64,000 bases of DNA from assembly GCA_013396755.1 (NCBI GenBank), contig VWZF01005250.1, forward strand, positions 415,027 through 479,026, given 5' to 3'. Both the position numbers and the translations under genes were made by a program. Source of the stretch: Sclerurus mexicanus. Its lineage: Eukaryota > Chordata > Aves > Passeriformes > Furnariidae. Positions 37,701-49,278 of the stretch are shown in pieces; position 1 is the first letter of the stretch, and each line of letters opens with the position of its first letter. The notes beneath the pieces are model-generated. The model saw only the letters and a list, made by a program, of their open reading frames with translations, had not been told where the DNA came from and made no database searches.

Positions 37701-39504
37701 AGAGACATAAAGACTATCTTACTACAGGGATGAGAATGCCCTTGTCACCAGCAGCTCTTCAGATCACTACAAAACCAAGATCACCTGATCTCAGTGCACA
37801 AGTACTATGCAGAACAGGCCAAAGACGAAACACAGCAAGAACATGAAATATCTTTTCGGCATGGTTAGTGGAGCAGTTCTTCAGCAGCTGTTACTCAATT
37901 TGGCGCTGTTATCTCTATTTATACTAGCGACTGTTTTTTCCTTCAGCAATCTCTGGGGTCAAGACATCAGAAAAGCACAGAAAAATCACCCATTGTTTTT
38001 TCATTGTGTCAAGTGTTGATCTAGTAAGCATATGAAGTTCCATACTGAATCATACAAAAAATACCATAAATGGTTTTCTAAACAATCATTATTTCATATA
38101 CACTGAGAAACAAAGCAGTGTACAATATTCTATAGGGGGTGAAGAAATAAGAAAATTAAACTTCCTACAGGTAACAAGTACTAGCAAGTCTATCTGTGTT
38201 GTTCACCCTGGCCTGCCGAGCCTGTGTCATTTTAACATGCACATGCTCATTTATTATGTTAGGGGTCAGATCAAGCAGCCAGCCAAATTGCAATTTCTAT
38301 AGCTGAAATAACATATAACTCACATTTATTCTTCAGAAATCTCTTTTGTAGTAATAATTTTCACTCTGGGTCAAATATACACTTAGAAAAACACATCTAA
38401 CAAATTTATGGGCTTTCCTCTGAAGTCAACAAAGCATTTTCACACAATAGTCCATAATGACTATAAAGGACCTGCTCTACTTACCAGGCATTGTAATTTC
38501 TTGCTCAGAAAACAGGAAAATAGAAATACATGTAGTAAATTTCCTTCCCTACTTGGTCTCTTGATAGCAGCACAAAAGGAATAAATGATTGCATGGATGA
38601 TGATGTGTCCTTTTGCATAATTATGGTGTACTGGGCCAGGATAATAAAAGGTTCTGTGATACAGATACCACTGTTCCCTAGTCCTGCAGGTCAGACTTCC
38701 CTGAAAGGTACCTAAATCCCTAGTTCCAGCAAGTATGCTTTGTTGTAAAGAGTAAGCAAAGTAGCCAGAATGGCACTCTCTGAAGATTAACAGCTTTCTG
38801 CAGAATGGCAAGCACCTCCATGGAAATTCACAGCAAAGTGGCATCCCAAACAAATAATAATTTACGTAATCCATGCTACTAATTATATTTGGGATCCCAG
38901 AAAATCCTGGAATGTCTCATAGCTGGGAAAGTGCAAGGAATGGTCAATGACAAGAAGCTAGTGAAGAAGTGAGGCCTGAACAGCGGCAGAAACTGGACTT
39001 GACTGTTGGATTTGAACGTCTCCTGCAGGCCACAGAGCAGTTCGGATAAGCCTAAGCTAGGATGAGGTTTAGCTGGGAGTCAGGTCAGGTTAGATATGAA
39101 TGGTGTTCTAAAGGTACAAAGTTTTATGAGACCCTCTCCGTGCTGAGCCATCTGGACCTGTGATAACTGTATTTCAATAGGCTCTTGAGTAGCAAATATT
39201 TTCTCTGGATTTCTCACCTTAAGTTTACCAATATAATGTTTTTGATCTTTGCAAGAGAACCTAATGTGAAATTTTGAGTTATGATACAATACACTTTAAG
39301 ATACTAAGGAAAAAAATGTTGCATCAATTACATTCATAGATCATTTTAAACTCGCAATGTGTGGAAGGATGATTGACCTGGACTCTTTATTTCACTGCAG
39401 CCTACCAGGGGGAGAGACACAAGGGACAGAAGAGAGTCTTCCATTCCAGAAGTAGAAAGTATAACCCAGAGCTTTCAGAGTGTCCTATATTATGCAAGAT
39501 TACA
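31736..39504. other. Gene-free DNA between CR1 fragments
   Basis: No gene is recognised in 7.8 kb. Notable small features are a G-rich run at 33361-33378 (runs of 4, 6 and 5 G), a perfect 10-bp hairpin with a 7-nt loop at 35134-35160 (AAGTACAAAT / ATTTGTACTT), and a repeated ACAAGGCAAAAGC near 36349 and 36365. A 137-codon minus-strand frame at 38461-38874 has no motif and no coding signature I can defend. Confidence 0.5.
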
Positions 39505-39700
39505 AACTCAGCTTAAAGCCATTCCCCCTTGTTTTATCAGCACATGCCCTTGTAAACAGCCCCTCTCCTGCTCTCTCACAGGCCCTCTTTAGGTACTGAG
39601 GGTGCTGTAAGGTGCCCCCAGAGCCTTCTCCCAGCTAAAAAACCCCAACTTTCTCAGCCCATCTCATACAGGAGGTGCTCCAGTCCCCTGATCTTTGGAG
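39505..39700 (-). mobile_element. CR1 LINE, short internal 3' fragment
   Basis: On the plus strand the piece reads as the reverse complement of the CR1 3' region. From CTTAAAGCCATTCCCCCTTG (39512-39531) through CCTTGTAAACAGCCCCTCTC, GAGCCTTCTC and ACCCCAACTTTCTCAGCC to AGGTGCTCCAGTCCCCTGAT, the order matches avian CR1 copies as I remember them. The terminal 8-bp repeat is missing, and both ends fade into unique DNA, so it is an old internal relic. It belongs to a different CR1 subfamily type from the copy at 2541-3080, judging by the wording of the consensus. Confidence 0.88.
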
Positions 39701-40539
39701 AAATTTTGTTCTACTTTGCAAAAAGTATGCAAGTACTGTTACCTGACAGCTAATGTCTTAACTAGGCACAGATGCATGTGGGTGAGGAAAATATGGCAAA
39801 AAGGGAGGTATCCAACTGGAAAAAAACCGCAGAATATACAGCATCATAAAAATAAAAGTATGGCTGCCAAAAGCGTGTCTCTTTATTATTGTTAGCAAAT
39901 TTCTTCTACATGCTTATTGATCCCTCCACCTCTCATACTTATAGTACTGCCATATAACTCCAGCCATGACATTCATCCATGTTGTTTATTCGTAGCATCC
40001 TTCACTTCTTAATAGGTCTTTTCTCTTTATTTAGATCCAACATAAAAGCATCCTTTCAAGTTTGTTTTTAAAGAGGAAAACAATTTCCCCCAACTGAATC
40101 AATTAAACATCTAATATAGGTGTCTAGATTAGTGCTTCAGGCTTTTTATCTAGTCAGGGAACATTCAGAGGCACAAAAGAGCTCTGAATAATCTCCTTGA
40201 AGTTCTACTAAAATGTTACTATGCCCATAAGTCTGTCACTTACACCACACACCTAGAGCTAGGCCTCTAAACAGACTTTGAAAGGATGGAGTGAGATTTT
40301 GAACAGCATTGACCTAACTTTACTGCAATTTAGGTCATAGGAATTTTACCATTAACTTAAATGTGACCATTTAAGGCAATGCTAAGTGCTTCTGAAAATC
40401 CAATCTGTAAACTCCTTTAAACTGATAGTTAGGAAAACTGGACCAAAAAAAGAGTAGCTTTACAATCTTTGCTTATTTTCAAATCTATACATCAGCCATG
40501 TGTGAACACAATATAGTCTCTGAACATGTAAGAATAAAT
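39701..40539. other. Gene-free AT-rich DNA
   Basis: Nothing recognisable beyond AT-rich sequence following the CR1 relic. Confidence 0.5.
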
Positions 40540-40930
40540 GCATGTATACGTATAAATGAATTGAATTTTTGTGTTGACAGATTATTTGCCAAGTTAAAGC
40601 CAAATGTGATTTGAAATTACCATGATATTACACTGAATAAAGAGGATTTATAATGGAAATACTAAAATAACCTCTGTAATAGCGATCCTACTAGGCACTG
40701 CTATAACGACATATATTTCACTCTTTTCAGTTAGTGCTGTTTTTCTCCTTCCTCTGAATGTTTGAGAACAGTAAGTGAAATGTTAATTTTTTTTAGTTGG
40801 AACCATCTAGCTAAACCATCCAAATCGTTTTTGTATACAGAGATTTTATTTGTAATCTTCCTCTGCAAGCTGCTTTGTTAAATCCTAATGACAACTTTTA
40901 TGCATAATGCATAAAATAAACTTTACCAAT
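40540..40930. promoter_or_regulatory. Candidate regulatory block containing a POU-type palindrome
   Basis: AT-rich, repeat-free DNA with strings such as GACAGATTATTTGCC and AATGACAACTTTTATGC, ending in the palindrome described separately at 40896-40916. Its regulatory status is inferred from motif content only. Confidence 0.25.
40896..40916. promoter_or_regulatory. Palindrome with MORE+1-like POU dimer site
   Basis: TTTTATGCA and TGCATAAAA are perfect inverted arms around TAA. The core ATGCATAATGCAT (40900-40912) fits the published pattern ATGCATNATGCAT, a one-base-spaced variant of the MORE element bound by POU-domain homodimers such as Oct-1. The match is exact on sequence. Binding in vivo is unknown. 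Confidence 0.45.
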
Positions 40931-42719
40931 GTTTAACACACTTTTATAAACATGTAAAACCCCTTTATAAGAGAGATGACACACTGCAGGGCATGCAGTT
41001 GCAGTGCACTGGGAAGCCACACTTCCTAGATGACTGAAGGCATCTGCTCCGTGCCATTAATTTCCCAACATTGAACACATGTAGTTATCTTAGAACAGCG
41101 GTGCATCATATTATGTATTTTTTTTATTAATAGACAAGCACATTTTACTGCATGTATAATAAGTGTGCTGTTCAAATCTACAATCTTTTTGCTTTTATTC
41201 TAGGAATGTATTCTCTAAAGGAAGGGGGAGGGAGGAAGAAAGCTTCTTTATCAAAATACTTTATTTTAGCAAATAAATATCTAGAAAAATATATGCTAAC
41301 AAGAAGTCACTCAAAAATGGATGCTATAAATCTCCTTATACAAGAGGCAAAGAAATCAGAATAATAACAATGTATCACTAGCCTATGTCACTGAAATGAT
41401 TTGTTTTACTCCTTTAATCTTTACCGTATCTAAACTGACTATAATAAATGAATAATTACTCCGAATACAGTGGAGTTAATTGAAAATCTGCTTGAAGTAT
41501 AAAACCAAGAAATCATAACAACAAATACAAGGTTTAGTCAGTGTTTAGGAACTTGTCTTTGTCAATAATTTTTAAGGTTCAGTGTAAATGATACTGTTTA
41601 CCATCGTACATCATCTAACATTACTCCAGAAAGTCATGAATTATTTCAGACTTCCATGAATATTAATAGTCCTTAGAGTCATGGTATTTCATCAGCATAC
41701 ACCCAAGTATTAAAGTCTTATGGGGTTTGACTTTTCAAAATGAAACCAATTTAATTCGAGTTTGTTTTATTCTCAAAACCTGATTTCTAAGTCCAGAGAG
41801 GGTGTATACTTTCATGCATGTGAAGCTCAGGCTTTCCTCAAATGCAAAAGGTATGTCACCTAACGTGGGGACAGGCTGATTCTCAAAGAGCCCATCCGGA
41901 CACTTCCTATTGTGTGTCCAAAACGATCAGAACCCTGAAAGGAGCATGCAGTCGCATCAGTATAGGCAAGGTTTCGTACTTGCTTCCTGCTTAAAACCAC
42001 AAGAAAACCAGTCCTTCCATGGAAACGACACACTTGTATTGTAATCAAGTGGCCAAAACAAAAAACAAAGAAATACTGTCTGAGTGAAAGCCACTGCTAA
42101 AAGATAAACTGTTCATGCTACTGGCCAACAGAAATTTCCTGTTTCATCATCTTCTAAAAACTGAAGTCCAGATTTTGCAATGAAGTGGGCCAGAATGGAT
42201 TTCTCTTTCTTGAAAACAAACACTTAATAATAAAGGCTTACAAGAGAGTAAGTGCACTCACCCAGTTCTGTCTCCATCGAATCTGACCTGCAGATTGCTT
42301 GTTTCACCCCTACAACTGTTGTCATAAATTTGACTAGGGCTAAGATTAAAAAGAAACATGATGCATAAGGTAGGTTCAACACAGAATACGCAAGAAGAAA
42401 AGCTGCCACTCTTCTCATACACATTCTTGTGCAGCATGGCTGTATTACTTTATTCATAATGCAAAGCAAAAGCAGCAGATTTGAAATCAGGTTACCAGAG
42501 TAGAGGGCAATATGGCTCTTAGGCAATCATGTATGTCCTTGGCAAACTGCAACATATATACACTATCTGCACAGCAAAGTCACTGTGTCGGCTGCAAAAC
42601 AGGTTCCCTGTAATCAGTAAGTTGACTCATGTAAAAGAAGGATCATACTTCCAGTGTTGCTGCTATACCACTGCCATCTCCTATAGTGAACTCACTATTT
42701 ATTTAGTATTGAAAACTAC

Positions 42720-42732
42720 ATATATATATATA
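42720..42732 (+). repeat. (AT)n microsatellite
   Basis: Six and a half perfect AT units. Short and without evident role. Confidence 0.9.
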
Positions 42733-45700
42733 CTGTATAGGGTATAACCTGCTTGCACTAAAGGTATAGGAAACATTCCATTAAATAACTCTGACTTAAA
42801 GTAACAAGCTAAAAGACATGGCAGTGCCAAAAGTTCTTGCTGACAGTCATCACATGCAGATGCTGATCTTTTTTTCCCCCTGTGAAGGTTTTCCTTTCTA
42901 CTGGTCATATTTTCATCATGTCTCTCATGGTAACCTCACAGTTCTTTGAGAACAATGATTCCAGCTTCTGAGTATGTTTGCACACGTGAAATATCTGTTA
43001 TTATATGACAAATGCCTGGCAAATCTGCATAAGCTTCTTTGGAAACTGGAAAACTTTAAGAAATTTTGAATAGTCAGAACGTGCATCCGGGAAGAAGAAC
43101 CAGTGCAGTGTGTGTGAACTCAGCCTTAGCACACCAAACCTGACTAAAACTGGCACACTGCAAGTACTGTCATCCTAGCCCTGCACAGGAACTGGGAAGC
43201 GGGATGGCTGAGGCAGCCGAGGCTTATTCCATTAGCCAAAGAATGTTTTTTCTCTCACCAAGGCAAAGTCCAGAAGCTGAGCACAGTCCTCTGACCTAAC
43301 GTGCACCCAGATGGCGCAGCAAAAGGGATGCATGCTCTGCCTAATACTTGCTGAGGACAGAAGCAGGATGAAACCCAAGATGCTTGGGTTCAAACCCAGG
43401 TTTGTGGAGGAAGTTCCAGCTTCTCACAGTAAGACCACTTATCACTCTTTTGCCTCTGAACACGCTCTATTCCTTGTTGCTCTGACATGTCTGTGCTACT
43501 CCTGCACTCCCTTTCCTAACATCCATCCTTTTCTGTTCAAACCTTGCTTCCACTACAGTAGGTTTCTTTTTTTTCTGCTTTTCTCCATGTTCTGTTGGAG
43601 TGTTCCAACAGAAAGCTCTTGTGCCCGGCATCACAGTTGTACCTAGAGCTGTGGGGACAATCCTGTTCAGCATCCCTACAGGCCTGGAGTATGGCATGTT
43701 CCTGTTCTGGAAAATGCCAGCTAAGATGGTAAAGCTTGGTAGACTTAGAAACTATTAATTCAGCAGTAGCAAGAAAGGACCATTATCAGTGGCTTAATTT
43801 TAAACTCTGATGGTTGTGACAAGAAACATGGTGAGAGTCACACATAAATGTTGTGCTTTCAACTGGCAACAGGGAATTAGTGCCTATAACAGAAAAGAAA
43901 GAAGACCTTGCAATCTAAACTAGACAGAGAACAGAGAATATGCCTTGTGTGGCACTGTATCAGGATCCCTGAATCTTAAAAGGCACAGACAGTGCGAGCT
44001 ACAGAACCGTGCAGGGCTGGCGCTATAGACAATAGCAAGTTTTGGGCAGAGACGAATGTGGCAAACTCATGCTTGATCATCCATTAGAGACTGATATTGC
44101 CACAGGAAATCTTGTCCTGTGACTATGGTCCCCTGCAGTCTGAGCTCTAGGCGGGCTGTCTCTTATCTGACGACCACCTTCTACCTGCCTAACATTTGAA
44201 AATGGGAGGATTTTGACCTTAAGGGTTGCTTTCTAATATCAGATTTTGACTGAAAAATTGCATTGAGAGAACACTTTTAAAGAAGGGAATTGAAGGAAGA
44301 TGTTTCTTTAATATTCAGAGTAAAGCGTAATATAAATGAGAAATTAAAAAAACCTTCAAAACTAGAAATTAAAAATACTGTAAAATTTCCTTAAAAAAAT
44401 ACAACAAACAAAAATATAAGAATGGAAAGTTAAAATCCATATCTAGAAATGTACACATCCTCATCTCTCAGGAGAATAGATGCAGCACTACCATTCTGGT
44501 GTAAAAGAGGTGTAAGCAGACATAAAATCTACTAGTCTGAGCTTAGTTTTCTAGACAAAGTGAAGCATATCACAAAGAGACTATCTTATTCCATTATAAG
44601 AATTGGTGAGGCCTATTAGAAGTCTGTGGAAATGATCCCTAATAAAAAGTCTTCATAAAACAAGGAATTCTCTTGATTAAACTGTTATTGCATGAGTAGA
44701 CGTCCAGTAAATGTTCAGTTCAGTGTAGTTGAGAAAATCATATATATAGGCCAAGATATGCCTTTTAGAAATTGTGCCTTAAATTAGTAAAGAAGGAAAA
44801 GATTCTTTCTTCTGAAATAATTTTACTTTTTCACAAGAAAGCAGAAACATAGCTATCAGAAGGAGGATTATAACAAAGCAGCTGGAACACTGGAACCTCT
44901 ATAATATATTGCACATTTTAATCATGTTTGATACAACACTCTTTATATGGATATCAATTATACTAATGACTCTTACATAATACCCCTGGGTGCCTAAGGG
45001 ATGTGTATTGTCACCTCCCTTTTGTCATAAAAATAGAGAGTAGTTCTATATACACACTAAAGTACTTTCTTTCATTTTTATATAATGAATGAGTAACACT
45101 GTAAAAAAAGACATTTTATCCCATATTAGTTTAGCAAACAGAAGAGATTTCACATATGACAGTGCTAAATATACTCTTAAGCTGCTAATAAAGACAAAGC
45201 CTGAGGGGAAAAATTCTAATGATGAGCAATGCCAGAAGTTTTTATTTCTGGATCTAAAGCAAAAATGTTTCACTTAGGCATAGACTTAGAGGCATCACAG
45301 AAGAAATCACATTTTTCAATAATTTTTATCTCTAATAAAATCACTGGAATTAATTTGAGCATCATTATAGCACTGAAAAAATACTTTTAAAGGTACTGTT
45401 ATTTGCGTAACTTGCCTGTGTGCATTTTATTGCAGACTGAAAACTGAGAGGTTTCATCTGTAAATGTTCTACACTTTCCCAAGCAATTGCCTAGAAAACA
45501 CTACAGACTCTGTGGTACACTACAGAGAGCTGGCAGGACACAAGGCCTATTCTCAGGAAAAGAATCAGAGAATCAGATGATAGGGGAAACCAGTTTCATC
45601 ATGGATTTATGAATTCTAAAACATTCACTTCAGCATTTTCTCTCTCTGAGCTGGTACTACCTGAAATACCTACAAAAATAAAATAATCCCCAAGTTTTCC

Positions 45701-47370
45701 TAATGCTTACATGGGAAACACCAGTGGGCAATGACCAGGGTGCTGTTAAGGTGTGTAGACAAAGAAGCGTGGTCTCACTAGCACAGTGGTCTACCCTGGC
45801 TGATCTATCACAATGTGTTTTCCTCATCAGATCTTTGGCTTCTTTGGTAACGTAAATAGTATCATGGCAATTAAATTTATCCCAACCTTTTCCTGAGGTT
45901 CAGCTGCTTATGAGATTTTTATACATTTTTCTCTATCCCAAAGTTCAAAGTACTGTGATGTATCTCTCGGTAATAATTAAATCCCAGTAGTACTGTGAGC
46001 TGGCAGGAATTCCATGGCATTTGTGCCAAGGGGGGCCTGGTAACAGGGTAGCTCCCCAGAACCATACATTGCTGTGTGATGCCCTGAAATTTGCAGTCTT
46101 CCTGCAGCTCTATCATTTGAGGAGTTGTTTCAATCACCCATAAAAGAGAAAGGAACCACACAGGAACCTGAACATGGCAAAGCAATTTGTATTCATGCAT
46201 GTTTTCTCAATCCTAGTTTTGACCTTCTGAGATAATGTATAAAAATACATGTTGGATAGCTTCAGAAAATTTTTTCATTTGTAATTATATAACACTGATT
46301 TTGATTCAGCTATGAAAGGTGATGTGCATTTCCCATTTTGAACAAAAAAGTAAAACTTCAGGATATTTAAATATTAAAAAGTGGCAACTGCATATGCATA
46401 GCAAGTAACTACCTCTCCAAGATACTTCAGGAAAATTGTGTTTATAGAGTACTTGTGATAAATTATGTATTTATCGTAACAGGGTCAGAACCTGCTACAA
46501 TTTACTGCACTTGGTCAAAAATTCACTTTTATAAAAAGTACGTCAGTGTCTCAATGTACATTTAAATGAGAACTTGGATGCACCAAACGCACTGATTTTC
46601 ATGGGAGGCAAGCTAAACATCTGAGGTCATATTTTGCTGTGACTTACAATGGTACAAGACACCAAAACATAGTCATTCTACCAAATTCCATACATTTTAG
46701 TCTTTCCTTATAGACAAAAACATTAAAAAGGAGTGTGGAAGTTGGCAGATACTTTTCAAGAACAGGCTATGCACTGTGTACGTCATGCTGCTGTTGTGCT
46801 AATGAGTAATGCAGGAGAATGGCTTCTAGCAGAGCAAATGGATGAAAGCCAAGTGGCAATAAGTGAAACACTGGGCTTTGCATCTTACAGAGCCTAATTT
46901 TTAAAATTCTGTTATTCATGTGCCTGTACATATATTATATGATTAAAAAAATCAGTTCTCAGTGTTAATACTTAAATTATTATACAACTGCTACTTTTTT
47001 AGTTCATCCCGCTGTCACCAGTAATAGCTATTGGAATTATTTGCATTAACGTTTTCTGGAGGCATCTGTAACAAACTCTAACAATGTCATTGCTACTGGA
47101 AACTTTAGAACTGGGATAAAGAGGAAGTTCTTAACCCACAGAACTTTCCTTTTTGCGTCACTGTATGTTTTGCCTGGGTTTTGCATAGTTATAAGCTTCT
47201 CGAAAAAGAAAAGGTTTTTCTGTCCCTGCTAAGTAGTCAGCAATTACAGAAGGTCAAAACATTATCTGTAGCAACAGAGCAACGCTGTAATCTACAGCTG
47301 AGTCTATAGCCAGACAAAGAAACTGAGAAACTGTCCATGAGGTAACTGGAAGCCCCAGTGACAGCTTTCA

Positions 47371-47389
47371 GGATGGATGGATGGATGGA
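47371..47389 (+). repeat. (GGAT)n microsatellite
   Basis: Nearly five perfect tetranucleotide units in an otherwise non-repetitive setting. Confidence 0.95.
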
Positions 47390-49182
47390 GAAGGGAGAGA
47401 AAGATGCCTTGGACCACTTTCCAGTACCCATCTGATCTAACTCACAGTTCAAGCAAATAGTGCCTTTCCTATTTTCTAAGCTTTTCCTTCTGTGTACTCA
47501 TTTAGACCTAAAGTTCAACACATTTCAAGAACAAAAGTCCAGGTTTCAACCTTTCCTAGGGCCCAGGGTAATTGTTTGAGGTCCATAGAGCCATAGAAAC
47601 ATGGTTCTCTTTTTCTACTGAGAAGGTATTTAAAAGGGTGCTGCTGCCTATGATTGCTACCCATGGAATGCATTGAATGAGACAGAAGCCAGCAGAAAAA
47701 CACAGCAGGTGATACGCAGCTAGACTCTGCCATAGTGAACACGCACACACAGACAAGCGTAAGTATCACAAGCAACCTACGATCCACCACTTCCTGATGT
47801 ACAAACACTTGCCTGCAGACTCCGTACTGCAGCGTGACCACACTGCTTTCACATTGCAGAGACTTGCACAGTCTCTAAGAATAGTGGTTGCAGTGCAGTG
47901 TAAATGCTCCTGAAGGCATAAATTAGCTAGCTCCAATCTCCATAGCTGTCGTGCTCTAGCACTTTGAAAGTCGCTGCCTGCTGCAAAATCTCCATGACAG
48001 GTAGAGTTAATGGGCCCACATTAAGCCTCATGCTGCTGTGGCAAGAAAGCAACAGTGCCTGTTGTAAAGTTAGCTTCCACCCATTGATCTCATACTACTG
48101 TCATTGCTCTGTTGAGCAGTCCTTATTATGCAACTGTAATCTAGAAATACTCATTTTAATATTATTCTTACAAATGGAAATTAATTTACAAAACATTTGA
48201 AACTCACTTAAGTACACAACAAATCCACATTTCTTCATTATCAAATTCTCTCACAGATAAATAATAAATAAATGGCTTCTGTCTTCAATGCATGGGCTCC
48301 AGAAACAGGTCGTCTTATCCTTCTTTTGTTCTAGACCATAATTGCTTCAGCTACATTATTGGCAATGTTTTCTGGTGGGTGTATTGGATAAGGGAGTAAA
48401 CAGCTATATGTGAACCATGACTGGATGTCTGAAACACTGACTATATAAGCAGTAACACACGGGAATAGGCACAAGATACTACAGTGCAGCCCTTTAAATA
48501 CTGTTCAATAAGTGTGTCTACACAGACATTTGCACTGAAGTATCTCTCCTGAGACAGGACTAGCCAGTGCAAATTACTAATTTTATAATATACAGGTGGA
48601 AATGGAAATGAAGAACTTTATTGAAGGGAAGAAAAATACAAAGCCCTAGAGCATTTCTTAGTAGACCGCTAGAAACTTTCCTTTCCTTTTTACTAATGTG
48701 GGGTCTTTGTACTTTCCTGGAGATATAGTTCTACCTACTCTTGCCTGGGTCAGAGCAAATGAAGTTTAATTTCTGTAAGGACATGCAATTGAGGGAAAAA
48801 TTAAAACAAGAACTGAGTTTTCATTAGGATTTTTTAAATTTGAATTTATTGCAAAACCAATTTCAGTAAATTTAAACTCATCCTTAGTCTTCTGCTGGTA
48901 TGTAAAACTGAGAGAGAATCAGCTTATGTATCTCTGTTGAATGGATGCAGCCACATTTGCATGTTTATTCATGTTTCACATATACTCAGGTTGCATTGAT
49001 AATACCACAGAAGCAACACTGACTTCATAATATTGCTCTCACATTGTACTGAAAATGCAGTAGAACTTGTGTGCTACATGTGTACTTTGGATTCCTTAGC
49101 TGTTTGATCACATTGATGAAGGGATATGCAATCAATCTCCTACTAAGACAGTGAGTAGTATTGGCCATAACTCATTACTCCA

Positions 49183-49278
49183 TCAAAGAATTTGGCATTT
49201 CAATCGATGGGAAATGATGTGTGATCATTCTAATTTATTATACATCATTTCCCATCAATCGGTGTGCTGAAGCTTTGA
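49183..49278. ncRNA. Long imperfect hairpin: candidate pre-miRNA or palindromic element
   Basis: The 96 bases fold back with about 38 pairs by hand. The inner stem is 20 uninterrupted pairs (49206-49225 with 49237-49256; 18 Watson-Crick and two G-T), closed by an 11-nt loop. Moving outward come two 1x1 mismatches with two pairs between, two further pairs, a 1x1 mismatch, eight pairs (49191-49198 with 49264-49271, three of them G-T), a small 2x1 loop, and six perfect pairs TCAAAG/CTTTGA (49183-49188 with 49273-49278). Length, loop size and mismatch spacing are those of an animal pre-miRNA. A palindromic MITE or ancient palindromic repeat would look the same, but no TA or other target duplication flanks it. 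The strand is undetermined because a palindrome folds on both. I do not recognise a known miRNA. Confidence 0.45.

Larger units (their letters stand above)
40931..49182. other. Gene-free DNA
   Basis: No gene, RNA gene or transposon is recognised in 8 kb. It includes a short (TA)n run at 42720-42732 and a (GGAT)n run at 47371-47389. The GC-richer 43080-43720 holds overlapping open frames on both strands without motifs. Confidence 0.5.

Noticed and set aside
38461..38874. 137-codon minus-strand frame
   Set aside because: The composition is rich in Tyr, Phe, Cys and His without any motif, and no splice or promoter context was found. Chance is the simpler view.
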